From a virus: DNA of 64,000 bases. Below, piece after piece: positions 14,293-22,514 of the stretch (its first letter is position 1; every line of letters begins with the position of its first letter). The position numbers were made by a program, and so were the translations under genes. Location of the stretch: IMG/VR virus record IMGVR_UViG_3300042564_002756, positions 1-64,000 of that record, one strand, 5' to 3'. The notes beneath the pieces were generated by a model. It had not been told where the DNA came from and made no database searches. It saw only the letters and a program-made list of their open reading frames with translations.

Positions 14293-15109
14293 TTGCTTTT
14301 CTTATTTTAATGAGGAAGAACTTCTAGAATTAAGATTAAGACTACTATATAATAAAGTAGATAAATTCATAATTACAGAAGCAGACCACACTCATAGCGG
14401 TTTACCGAAACAAATGACACTTTTAAACACTCTCAAGAGAATGGATATTTCTCTTGAGAAAATCTGGTATGTTCCAGTTATGTTGCCTTCACTTGCACAA
14501 GAACCGAATAATTGGGTACGTGAGCGTATGCAAAGAGATGCAGCTACATCATATATTAGAGAAACAGACATTGCATTTATTGGTGATTGTGATGAGATTT
14601 TAAATCCGGCACATATAGAATATATGAAATACATCAAAGAAAATCACCCAAATGAGATTTTGAGAACACCACTTGCATATTTGTGTGGTAGAGCAGATTT
14701 AAGAGTTTATAATCAAAATGAAGAACAGATGCAATGGAATACCCCATTTTTAGTTTCTGGACAACAATTAAAACATTATACACTTTCAGAAATTCGTGAA
14801 GATCATGCTTGGGGTTTTCATAGATTGCAAGATATTTTTATAACAGAAGATGGTTATTTAAAAGAACTTGGTTGGCATTTTACTTGGATGGGAAATCAAG
14901 AAAGATTAAAAACAAAAATTAAAAATTATAGCCACGCTGGTGAACATACTCTAGATGAAAACTTTAGTGCATCAGAAAATTCATTTGATCCACTCGGAAG
15001 AAAAGATCATATATTAAAAAGATATAATATAAACAATTTACCGAACTTGATATTAGAAAATAACAGAATTAGAAAGTATCTATTACCAGATGAAAATACT
15101 TTTTCATGA
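14282..15109 (+). CDS. GT17-family glycosyltransferase
   Basis: 275 residues, overlapping the propeller gene by 11 bp. The opening IIDCFSYFNEEELLELRL, FIITEADHTHSG, the run RERMQRDAA and FIGDCDEILNP (acidic DxDE) match GT17, the family of beta-1,4-N-acetylglucosaminyltransferase III and many bacterial or phage relatives. A GlcNAc donor is a family-level guess. No membrane segment. Confidence 0.72.
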   Translation: MIIDCFSYFNEEELLELRLRLLYNKVDKFIITEADHTHSGLPKQMTLLNTLKRMDISLEKIWYVPVMLPSLAQEPNNWVRERMQRDAATSYIRETDIAFIGDCDEILNPAHIEYMKYIKENHPNEILRTPLAYLCGRADLRVYNQNEEQMQWNTPFLVSGQQLKHYTLSEIREDHAWGFHRLQDIFITEDGYLKELGWHFTWMGNQERLKTKIKNYSHAGEHTLDENFSASENSFDPLGRKDHILKRYNINNLPNLILENNRIRKYLLPDENTFS

Positions 15110-16049
15110 AAATCAATTAACAGAAAGAGGCACTTCTGTTGCAATGTTTGATTATGCATATTATGCAAGAGAACTATTAGATATAGAACCAATAATTACT
15201 TATAGAAATGAAAATAGTAAACCACAAGCAATTCAAAGGTTTAAAAATAATTTTGAAGTATTTTCATATGACACATTTGATGATGTAGAAACTTACATAT
15301 CTAAAAATTCAATAGATGCTTTCTATGCTATTAAATATGGATATCATGATGGAATAGTTTCTTCTAATACTAAAAATTTAATTCATTCTGTATTCTGCAA
15401 ACATAGAGAATATATGCACGGTGAAAGATATGCTGTAGTTTCTGAATGGCAATCACATTTTAATGACATACCTTATGTACCACATATTTTAAATCTTTAT
15501 GATACCACCGAAACTTTGAGAGATAATCTTAATATACCAAAAGATGCACTGGTAATAGGACGTCATGGTGGTTTTGATACATTTAATATTGATTTTGTAA
15601 TTGATAGCATTAAAGAGATATTAGATAAAAGATCAGATATTTGGTTTTTATTCTTAAATACCGAAAAGAAATTAGAGCATCAAAGAGTCATATATCTAGA
15701 TGCAACAGTAGATTTAAAAGAAAAAACAAAATTTATTAACACATGTGACGCAATGATACATGCCAGAGATTACGGTGAGACCTTCGGTCTTTCAGTTTTA
15801 GAATTTGCGGCAAAAGATAAACCTATTATCTCATATGATAATGAATATCTACAGACAAATCACCAATTAGGCGGAAGAAACCATTTTCTATTTTTACAAG
15901 ATCATTGTTATAAATATTCACACAAAGGAGATTTAGATAACATATTTCTTAATATTGAAAGAAATACTTCGTTTAATACGAGTTATCTATTGGATAAATT
16001 TTCTCCGCAATCTGTAATGAAATTATTTGAAGAAAGATTTTTAGTATGA
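15090..16049 (+). CDS. GT4-like (GT-B) glycosyltransferase
   Basis: 319 residues. N-terminal Rossmann half starts KILFHENQLTERGTSVAMFD; C-terminal half has ALVIGRHGGFDTFN and DYGETFGLSVLEFAAKDKP, which holds the conserved GT4 Glu pair that binds the nucleotide-sugar. Overlaps the GT17 gene by 20 bp and the next gene by ATGA. Most similar in architecture to GT-B enzymes of LPS or capsule loci. Confidence 0.72.
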   Translation: MKILFHENQLTERGTSVAMFDYAYYARELLDIEPIITYRNENSKPQAIQRFKNNFEVFSYDTFDDVETYISKNSIDAFYAIKYGYHDGIVSSNTKNLIHSVFCKHREYMHGERYAVVSEWQSHFNDIPYVPHILNLYDTTETLRDNLNIPKDALVIGRHGGFDTFNIDFVIDSIKEILDKRSDIWFLFLNTEKKLEHQRVIYLDATVDLKEKTKFINTCDAMIHARDYGETFGLSVLEFAAKDKPIISYDNEYLQTNHQLGGRNHFLFLQDHCYKYSHKGDLDNIFLNIERNTSFNTSYLLDKFSPQSVMKLFEERFLV

Positions 16050-16666
16050 GTCAATATCCAAATTTACAAATAGATAGCCCTATTGAGACATATGAAATTA
16101 TGACTCAACACATAAAGACACTGAAAGGTGTTGAGGGACTAAGCTGTGAAGTAGGACTTCGCCGAGGCGGGGGAACTAAAGTAATACTCGATTCATTTAT
16201 GGAAAATGAAGATAAACGTGTTCATATCTGCATGGACCCATATGGAAATATTATTTACAATGATATAGTAGGTCCACATCGAAGTGACTATACAGATGAT
16301 ATGAAAAATGAGACACTTGCAGAACTATACCGATATGCATTTGATAATAGAATTAATATTCTTTTCTTTAATATGGAAGACTCTGAATTTTATAGAAGAT
16401 TTACAGATGGTGTTCCTGTTTACGATCAAGAAAAGAAAATGCTGAATACATATTGTTTTGTCCATATTGACGGTCAGCATGATATAGAATCAGTCAGATT
16501 AGCCGCAAATTTCTTTATTCCAAGAATGTCAATTAGAGGGCTTCTTGTTTTTGATAACACTGATCATTATGATCATTCACCTATACACAATTTAATGCTT
16601 AATAACAAGTTTATTATGGTTGACGATGTATTGAATAGAAAACTATATAAGAGAGTTTTGATATGA
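16046..16666 (+). CDS. Class I methyltransferase (family 24 / cephalosporin-hydroxylase-like)
   Basis: 206 residues. Motif SCEVGLRRGGGTKVILDSF replaces the usual E-x-G-x-G SAM loop; CMDPYGN and FVHIDGQHDIESV then LLVFDNTDHYDH are typical of Methyltransf_24 proteins, where the DGxH and DN residues bind metal. Probably modifies a sugar. ATGA overlaps on both sides place it in one translational unit. Confidence 0.65.
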   Translation: MSQYPNLQIDSPIETYEIMTQHIKTLKGVEGLSCEVGLRRGGGTKVILDSFMENEDKRVHICMDPYGNIIYNDIVGPHRSDYTDDMKNETLAELYRYAFDNRINILFFNMEDSEFYRRFTDGVPVYDQEKKMLNTYCFVHIDGQHDIESVRLAANFFIPRMSIRGLLVFDNTDHYDHSPIHNLMLNNKFIMVDDVLNRKLYKRVLI

Positions 16667-17916
16667 TAGAAGATTTACTTAATCAATTTGCTTTAAATCC
16701 AAATGATCCAGAGATTAATTTTAAAATGGCAAGATACTATGATGAAATAGGTCAGACTGCATCTGCTGTTTCCTATTATATTAGAACAGCTGAAAGAACA
16801 GAAGATCTTCTTCTGCGATATGAATGTCTATTGCATGGTGCAAATTGCTTTGAGCGACAAGGTACTCGTAGATTTACTGTAAAAGGTATGCTTCAACAGG
16901 CAATTACTATTTTACCGAAAAGACCTGAGGCATATTATATATTAAGTAGACTATATGAATACAATGATACAAATGAGGGTAGATACTTAGACTCATATAC
17001 AATGTGTTCTATAGCACTTCAAGTTTGTGATTTTAATAATAAAGAATTGAGAGTACCAGTAAATTATCCAGGTAAATATGCTCTATTATTTCAAAAGGGC
17101 GTAATGGGTTGGTGGAATGGTTTACAAGAAGAAACAAAATCAATTCTTTTGGATCTTCATATGAATTGGGACATGAATGATGAATTTGCAAATTCAGTTA
17201 AGAATAATTTAGTAAATATGAATGCATTTGCTTCCAAATCATTGACAACATACTCTAAATCTAAATTATATAAATTGCGCTGGAAATTTGAAAGTCTTGA
17301 AGATATAGAACAGAATTATTCTGAAGCATATCAAGATATGTTTGTTCTTACTGTATTAAATGGTAAAAAGAATGGAACATATGTAGAAATTGGATCAGGT
17401 CATCCTACATATGGAAATAATAGTTATCTATTGGAAAAAGATTTTGGCTGGACTGGAATGTCAGTTGATATAAGTGAAGAATTTATAGCAAAACATAATG
17501 CAGAAAGAAAACATACAGCAATATTAAAAGATGCAACAACAATAAATTATGGTACTTATTTTAAGTCACTCGGTTTTGGTACTGAAATAGATTACTTACA
17601 GATTGATGTTGATCCAGCTGAAATATCACTGAAAGTTCTTTACACAATCCCGTTTGAAACTTACAAGTTTTCAGTAATTACGTTCGAACACGACCATTAC
17701 GCAGACCCAAAAAGTAATGTCAGAGAAAAGGCAAGACAATTCTTAGAATCATTTGGTTATGTTCTTGCGGTGTCAAATATCTCACCAGATGAAAATAGAC
17801 CATATGAAGATTGGTTTGTACATAGAGATGAATATGAAAAAGTAAAACATCTAGTTGATACTTCAGATAAAACAAAATGTGCAGAAAACTTTATGTTTGG
17901 TGCCTATAATGAATAA
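16663..17916 (+). CDS. TPR + FkbM-like methyltransferase fusion
   Basis: 417 residues. Residues ~1-190 are helical repeats resembling TPRs (NPNDPEINFKMARYYDEIGQ; KRPEAYYILSRLYEY), as found in glycan enzymes. Residues ~220-400 form an FkbM-type methyltransferase: YVEIGSGHPTYGNNSYLLE, VDISEEF, DYLQIDVDP, ITFEHDHYAD. The usual FkbM 'DTEG' is DVDP here, so the active-site loop is altered. ATGA overlap with the upstream gene; its last codons overlap the next gene start. Confidence 0.65.
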   Translation: MIEDLLNQFALNPNDPEINFKMARYYDEIGQTASAVSYYIRTAERTEDLLLRYECLLHGANCFERQGTRRFTVKGMLQQAITILPKRPEAYYILSRLYEYNDTNEGRYLDSYTMCSIALQVCDFNNKELRVPVNYPGKYALLFQKGVMGWWNGLQEETKSILLDLHMNWDMNDEFANSVKNNLVNMNAFASKSLTTYSKSKLYKLRWKFESLEDIEQNYSEAYQDMFVLTVLNGKKNGTYVEIGSGHPTYGNNSYLLEKDFGWTGMSVDISEEFIAKHNAERKHTAILKDATTINYGTYFKSLGFGTEIDYLQIDVDPAEISLKVLYTIPFETYKFSVITFEHDHYADPKSNVREKARQFLESFGYVLAVSNISPDENRPYEDWFVHRDEYEKVKHLVDTSDKTKCAENFMFGAYNE

Positions 17917-18694
17917 GATACCTGTGATAGGAGCTGCTGTTGTAAATAGCAGTTTCTGGGTTTCAAGATTACTTTTAAGTGTTGACTATCCAGTGGAAAA
18001 TTTTGTAATTATAAACAATAATGGACGTGGTATTATTGATGAAGAATTAAACAATATAGTCAAGTTAAAGCACCGCTATATAGATAAAATAAAAGTAGTT
18101 CATATGCCTGCTAATATAGGATGTGCAGGTGCTTGGAATTTAATTATTAAGTGTTATATGAATGCAGCATATTGGATAATTGCTAATGATGATGTTGCTT
18201 TTAAACCAGGATTATTAAAAGAATTTAATGATATCATGATAAATGATTCAGAAATTGGAACAATACATCCAAACCCTGGTGATTTTGAAATTGGTGCGTG
18301 GGATTTATTTGCAATACACGAAAGAGCAGTTAAGAAACTAGGGTTATTTGACGAAAATACATATCCCGCATATTGTGAAGATGCAGATTATATTATGAAA
18401 ATGGTGAACAAAGGTGTCAAGAAAATTGTAGGATTACAATCAGGTTATTTACATGGTACTGGAGATGCCGAAGCATACTATGAACATGGAAGACAAACTG
18501 AAAAATCTGACGAGAATTTAGCACAAATATTACAAATTTCTAATGCACTTAATATAGAATATCTTACCCGCAAATGGGGTCCTGGTTGGAGAACTGTATG
18601 TCCACATGTACTACCCTTTGCTGGAGAAGAACGAGATATTAGTTATTCACTATATGATCTCGAATTTGTCAGAAGAAAACATACAGGATTTTAA
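17909..18694 (+). CDS. GT2-like glycosyltransferase
   Basis: 261 residues from ATG 17909 (MNKIPVIGAAVVN), which overlaps the previous gene by 8 bp; a TTG at 17855 would only add a tail read inside that gene. GT-A motifs: VIINNNGRG, PANIGCAGAWN, IIANDDVAF (DxD equivalent NDD), ENTYPAYCEDADY. These are the standard rhamnosyltransferase-like GT2 pattern. Donor and acceptor unknown. Confidence 0.72.
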   Translation: MNKIPVIGAAVVNSSFWVSRLLLSVDYPVENFVIINNNGRGIIDEELNNIVKLKHRYIDKIKVVHMPANIGCAGAWNLIIKCYMNAAYWIIANDDVAFKPGLLKEFNDIMINDSEIGTIHPNPGDFEIGAWDLFAIHERAVKKLGLFDENTYPAYCEDADYIMKMVNKGVKKIVGLQSGYLHGTGDAEAYYEHGRQTEKSDENLAQILQISNALNIEYLTRKWGPGWRTVCPHVLPFAGEERDISYSLYDLEFVRRKHTGF

Positions 18695-18695
18695 A

Positions 18696-19433
18696 ATGTT
18701 ACCAATTTCAGTAGGAATACTTTCGTGGAACTCACCTGAAGTTCTAGAAGAGACAATAAAAACTTATATAATGAATGGACTTTTTAATCTAGTTTCAGAT
18801 ATAACAATTCTATTTCAAGAAGTTACTAAAGAGGATAAAGCACTTGCTAAAAAATATGGCATTCCTTTCATTGGTTTAGATACAAATGTAGGCATTGGTA
18901 AAGCAATGCAAATACTAGCCGAACAAGCAACAGAAGAATATTTTCTATTTCTTGAAAATGATTGGCAATTAATTGAAACTAAAGAAACTACAAAGAAAAG
19001 ATTAATTGGATCCATAGATCTTTTAGAAGAAGATTATCAGTGCATAAGACTAAGATCTAGACGAACACCTGGATATCCTTTATTTTCAGAAGTTTATAGG
19101 GATAATGAATTAAATCATTACGATGAAAATACTGGTTTAATTTCTCCGCATCTCTTTGATTGTATTCATTGGATTGAAGAACCTGATCTAAAATTTGAGC
19201 AAATTAGAAAGCATAAATATCACTACATTACAACATCGCGTTGGTCTAATTGGACCAATAATCCGTGTTTATTCAAGACAGAATTTATTCCAGATATTAT
19301 TGATCCATTTATCCAAGATAATCTTCTTGAACCATCAATTTCAAGATGGTGGGCAGAACAGAATTTTAATGTTGCATGGGGTGAAGGTTTATTTAAACAT
19401 GTTGATTTTAAGAAATATGGAGATATATATTAA
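18696..19433 (+). CDS. GT-A glycosyltransferase-like protein
   Basis: 245 residues from ATG 18696, one base after the previous stop; in-frame starts further upstream lie inside the preceding gene. Strand SVGILSWNSPEVLEETI opens the GT-A fold; TNVGIGKAMQIL and YFLFLENDW (END as DxD equivalent) follow. The C-terminal half, about residues 105-245, has no recognisable family and many aromatic residues. Divergent GT2 is the best call. Confidence 0.6.
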   Translation: MLPISVGILSWNSPEVLEETIKTYIMNGLFNLVSDITILFQEVTKEDKALAKKYGIPFIGLDTNVGIGKAMQILAEQATEEYFLFLENDWQLIETKETTKKRLIGSIDLLEEDYQCIRLRSRRTPGYPLFSEVYRDNELNHYDENTGLISPHLFDCIHWIEEPDLKFEQIRKHKYHYITTSRWSNWTNNPCLFKTEFIPDIIDPFIQDNLLEPSISRWWAEQNFNVAWGEGLFKHVDFKKYGDIY

Positions 19434-20209
19434 TGCATAAAGTAATTCTTGTAACTGGTGGTTTCGATCCTCTACATAGTGGACATATTGCATATTTTGA
19501 AGAAGCAAAGAAATTAGGTAATACATTGGTAGTCGGTGTCAATAGCGATGAATGGTTATCTCGTAAAAAAGGCCAACCATTTATGGATGTGAATGAGAGA
19601 ATGTCAATCATAAAACATCTATCCATGGTAGACGCTGCTATTATATTTGATGATTCTGATGGGACTGCAAAAGCAGCAATAAGATATTGTTTAAATGCAT
19701 ATCCAGAGTCCGAAATTATCTTTGCAAATGGTGGTGATAGAACAAAAGCAAATATACCTGAAATGGAACTTGTTTGTGATGATTCCGAAACAAAGAGACT
19801 AAAATATGTTTTTGGTATCGGTGGAACACATAAAATGAATTCCAGTAGTAAAATACTGACCGAATGGAAGACACCAAAAACAGAACGAAAGTGGGGTTAT
19901 TATAGAGTATTACACTCTGATGGACCATCACTCAAAGTCAAAGAGTTAGTTGTGGAACCCGGGAAATCATTGAGTGTTCAGAAACACAATCTAAGAAGTG
20001 AACATTGGATAGTTTCTGAAGGTATTGCGACAGTAAATTATGGTGACCATCCCGCCGCTCTTTCAACTACAAAATTGGAAAAACACGATGAGATTCATAT
20101 CTCAGTTGGCAAATGGCATCAACTTGTAAATGAGACGAACAATGAAGTCCGAATTGTTGAAATCCAATTCGGAGTTAATTGTATCGAGGAAGATATTATT
20201 CGGATTTGA
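19433..20209 (+). CDS. Cytidylyltransferase-cupin fusion (nucleotide-sugar enzyme)
   Basis: 258 residues. Residues 1-145 are an RfaE/TagD-type nucleotidyltransferase: GGFDPLHSGH with the HxGH site at 15-18, SDEWLSRKKG and a late MNSSSKI loop. Residues ~152-250 are a type II mannose-6-phosphate isomerase-like cupin, with WGYYRVLHSDG, QKHNLRSEHWIVSEG (metal His/Glu cluster) and KWHQLVNE. The cupin half normally follows a GDP-mannose pyrophosphorylase, so this pairing with a CTP-type enzyme is unusual. It would supply an activated sugar or polyol for the island. It ends the island. Confidence 0.75.
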   Translation: MHKVILVTGGFDPLHSGHIAYFEEAKKLGNTLVVGVNSDEWLSRKKGQPFMDVNERMSIIKHLSMVDAAIIFDDSDGTAKAAIRYCLNAYPESEIIFANGGDRTKANIPEMELVCDDSETKRLKYVFGIGGTHKMNSSSKILTEWKTPKTERKWGYYRVLHSDGPSLKVKELVVEPGKSLSVQKHNLRSEHWIVSEGIATVNYGDHPAALSTTKLEKHDEIHISVGKWHQLVNETNNEVRIVEIQFGVNCIEEDIIRI

Positions 20210-20239
20210 TTCTGTTTTATTTTCATGGATGATAATCCA

Positions 20240-20267
20240 ATTATACCATACATGTAGAACCTGTCAA
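20240..20267 (-). promoter_or_regulatory. Consensus sigma70-like promoter facing the glycan island
   Basis: On the minus strand TTGACA (20267-20262), 16 bp spacer, TATAAT (20245-20240). Both hexamers are perfect. It points left, antisense to the fusion gene and the glycan island; no minus-strand gene lies downstream nearby. Confidence 0.55.
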
Positions 20268-20288
20268 CCAAAAGTGTCGTTCATTAAG

Positions 20289-20296
20289 TATAAATA
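20289..20296 (+). promoter_or_regulatory. T4-type late promoter TATAAATA
   Basis: Exact late consensus, 31 bp upstream of gp13; it starts the neck-packaging-tail transcription unit. Confidence 0.7.
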
Positions 20297-20326
20297 GAAA
20301 AAACTTACACATCATTAGGTGATAAA

Positions 20327-21079
20327 ATGGCTCAACCAAGAACTAGAAGAGATTTTAAAGAGTATTGCCTAAGAAAATTAGGCCACCCGGTTATTCAGAT
20401 AAATGTGTCAGATGAACAAATTGATGATCGTGTAGAAGAAGCATTATCGTTCTGGCAAGATTATCACTACAATGGTTCCGATCTTGTTTACCTTAGACAC
20501 ATGTTGACTCAAGGAGAAATAGATCAAGGTTATGTGGATTTAAATAACACTGAATATGCTAATTTACTTGGTGTTGTTCGCATTTTTGATCTATATTCAT
20601 CTATTTCAACTGGTACTGGCATGTTTAACGTGCAATACCAATTTGTTCTAAATAACTTGCAGGATCTTACAGGTTACTCTATTCAAAACTATTATATGAC
20701 TATGCAGCATATCCGTTTTATCCAAGAATGGCTTGTTGGTTTACCTTTAATTAGATATAACAAGCATACTAATAAACTTTACATTGATCAGAGTAAAGCA
20801 AAATTAACCCCTGGCTATTATGTTATTATTGAAGCGTATGCACCTATTGATGATGCAAATCCAGATATTTGGAGTGATAGGTTTCTTCAAAATTATACAA
20901 CTGCACTTATTAAAGAACAGTGGGGTTCAAATCTTACCAAGTTCGTGAATATGCAACTTGTTGGTGGCATCCAATTCAACGGCGAACAAATACTTGCTGA
21001 TGGAAGAGATGAACGCAAGGCTATGGAAGAAGAAGCAAAAAGTTCTCTACAACCACTTACTTACAATTTCTCTGGATAA
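20327..21079 (+). CDS. 13: gp13-like neck protein
   Basis: 250 residues (T4 gp13: 309). The N-terminus QPRTRRDFKEYCLRKLGHPV and INVSDEQIDDRVEEALSFWQ is the conserved head-closure helix region of T4-like gp13. It forms the head-completion/neck ring with gp14. Gene order (13, 14, 15, 16, 17) supports the call; a homing endonuclease separates it from gp14. Confidence 0.88.
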   Translation: MAQPRTRRDFKEYCLRKLGHPVIQINVSDEQIDDRVEEALSFWQDYHYNGSDLVYLRHMLTQGEIDQGYVDLNNTEYANLLGVVRIFDLYSSISTGTGMFNVQYQFVLNNLQDLTGYSIQNYYMTMQHIRFIQEWLVGLPLIRYNKHTNKLYIDQSKAKLTPGYYVIIEAYAPIDDANPDIWSDRFLQNYTTALIKEQWGSNLTKFVNMQLVGGIQFNGEQILADGRDERKAMEEEAKSSLQPLTYNFSG

Positions 21080-21082
21080 TAA

Positions 21083-21763
21083 ATGGCAAACTATAGTCAC
21101 ATACCATATACTTACATGATAGGTTGGTCCAAACAAAAAAAATATTATTACGGTGTGCAATTCGGTAAAAATGCAAACCCAAATAATTTATGGAAAACTT
21201 ATTTTACATCTTCTAACAATGTAAAAAAGTTTATAGAAAATTATGGTGATCCAGATATAATAGAAATACGAAAAACTTTTTTGACCCCGTGCAAAGCTAG
21301 AGCATGGGAAACTAAAGTGATTCAACGAATGAATTTAGTTGAAAATCAAAATTGGTTAAATAAAACAGATAACACATCAAAATTTTATTTTGAAGGTCCT
21401 CGAGGCCCCAGAAGTAAAGAGCACACTGAAAAACTTAGAAAATCTCATATTGGTAAAAAAATAACAGCCGAACACAAAGAAAAGCTTCATACTGGAAGAA
21501 GAAATTCAAAAAACACTCCAGAACACACTGCAGCTATACTTAAAGCAGTTAAAGGGAAGAAACATACCGAAAAATCCAGAAAAAATATGGCTGATGCTTA
21601 TGCAAAAAGAGATATCGAAGAAGTTAAAAATAATGCTAGTAATGCTGGAAAGAAAAGTGCCGCGTTATACAAGAATGATCCAGAAAGACAAGCTGCACAT
21701 AGTGAAAGAATGAAAATGTGGTGGGCAGCGCGCGGACAACTTCTATCTATGGAAGGACAATAA
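21083..21763 (+). CDS. Homing endonuclease (GIY-YIG-like with NUMOD3 repeats)
   Basis: 226 residues. N-terminal YTYMIGWSKQKKYYYGVQFG resembles the degenerate GIY-YIG start seen in phage homing endonucleases, followed by a CKARAWETKVIQRMN helix and WLNKTDN. From residue ~110 there are NUMOD3-type DNA-binding motifs (SKEHTEKLRKSHIGKK; TAEHKEKL; NTPEHTAAILKAVKGKKHTE). It sits free-standing between gp13 and gp14, starting 3 bases after gp13. Likely a selfish mobile gene. Its stop lies one base before the inferred gp14 start, so it may have replaced the gp14 leader. Confidence 0.8.
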   Translation: MANYSHIPYTYMIGWSKQKKYYYGVQFGKNANPNNLWKTYFTSSNNVKKFIENYGDPDIIEIRKTFLTPCKARAWETKVIQRMNLVENQNWLNKTDNTSKFYFEGPRGPRSKEHTEKLRKSHIGKKITAEHKEKLHTGRRNSKNTPEHTAAILKAVKGKKHTEKSRKNMADAYAKRDIEEVKNNASNAGKKSAALYKNDPERQAAHSERMKMWWAARGQLLSMEGQ

Positions 21764-21764
21764 A

Positions 21765-22505
21765 ATTTCTACAAATGTATTTTTCCAGAACTATAACTAT
21801 TTCAATGAGCAACAACTCATTGATGATCTAGTTATAGAGTCAATCCAGATCTTTGGCGTTGATACATATTATGTGTCAAGAACGTCATCAGCGTTTGATC
21901 ATATAATGAATGAAGATAGGCTTACAGTTTTTGATGCTGCATATCAAATGGATATGTATGTTAAGACAGTTGATGGATTCCAAGGTCAAGGTGACTTCCT
22001 TTCTAAATTTGGTCTGGAAATTCGTGACCAGGTTACATTCACTGTTGCATATAGAACATTCGAGAGATTTGCAACAAAAGATAATCCTGCATTAATAAGA
22101 CCAAAAGAAGGCGATTTGGTCTACATGCCTATGAACAATAAGTTCTTTAAGGTTATGTTTGTAGAACACGAATCAGTATTCTATCAGGCTGGAGCATTAC
22201 AGGTTTATGATCTTAAATGTGAACTATTTGAATATTCCAATGAGAGATTTGAAACTGGTGTTGATGATGTTGATAAACATTATGTTGATTTTAAAACAAC
22301 CGAAATTAACAATCTTGAAGATATGTTTGCAGCAGACCCAATTGCTAAAAATATCTTCTATGAAGAAAAAGGTAATGATATTATAGACTTTACCGAAATT
22401 GATCCATTCAGCGAGACAATATTCCCACCATCGAACTATTTTGTAACAGCAGATTCAACTAAGGTAACCGCCGACGACGGTGGCATTACTGCAGATACTA
22501 TATAA
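21765..22505 (+). CDS. 14: gp14-like neck protein with a non-standard ATT start
   Basis: 246 residues if read from ATT 21765 (T4 gp14: 256). The frame has no in-frame ATG upstream of the conserved core; GTG 21873 would delete 36 residues including NVFFQNYNYFNEQQLIDDLV, which is the conserved gp14 N-terminus. GGAAGGAC (21751-21757) is well placed as ribosome-binding site for ATT 21765, immediately after the endonuclease stop. The frame is closed by TGA at 21711. Core motifs VFDAAYQMDMYVK and FLSKFGLEIRDQVTF support gp14, the neck ring protein. Confidence 0.75.
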   Translation: MSTNVFFQNYNYFNEQQLIDDLVIESIQIFGVDTYYVSRTSSAFDHIMNEDRLTVFDAAYQMDMYVKTVDGFQGQGDFLSKFGLEIRDQVTFTVAYRTFERFATKDNPALIRPKEGDLVYMPMNNKFFKVMFVEHESVFYQAGALQVYDLKCELFEYSNERFETGVDDVDKHYVDFKTTEINNLEDMFAADPIAKNIFYEEKGNDIIDFTEIDPFSETIFPPSNYFVTADSTKVTADDGGITADTI

Positions 22506-22514
22506 GAGGAACAA

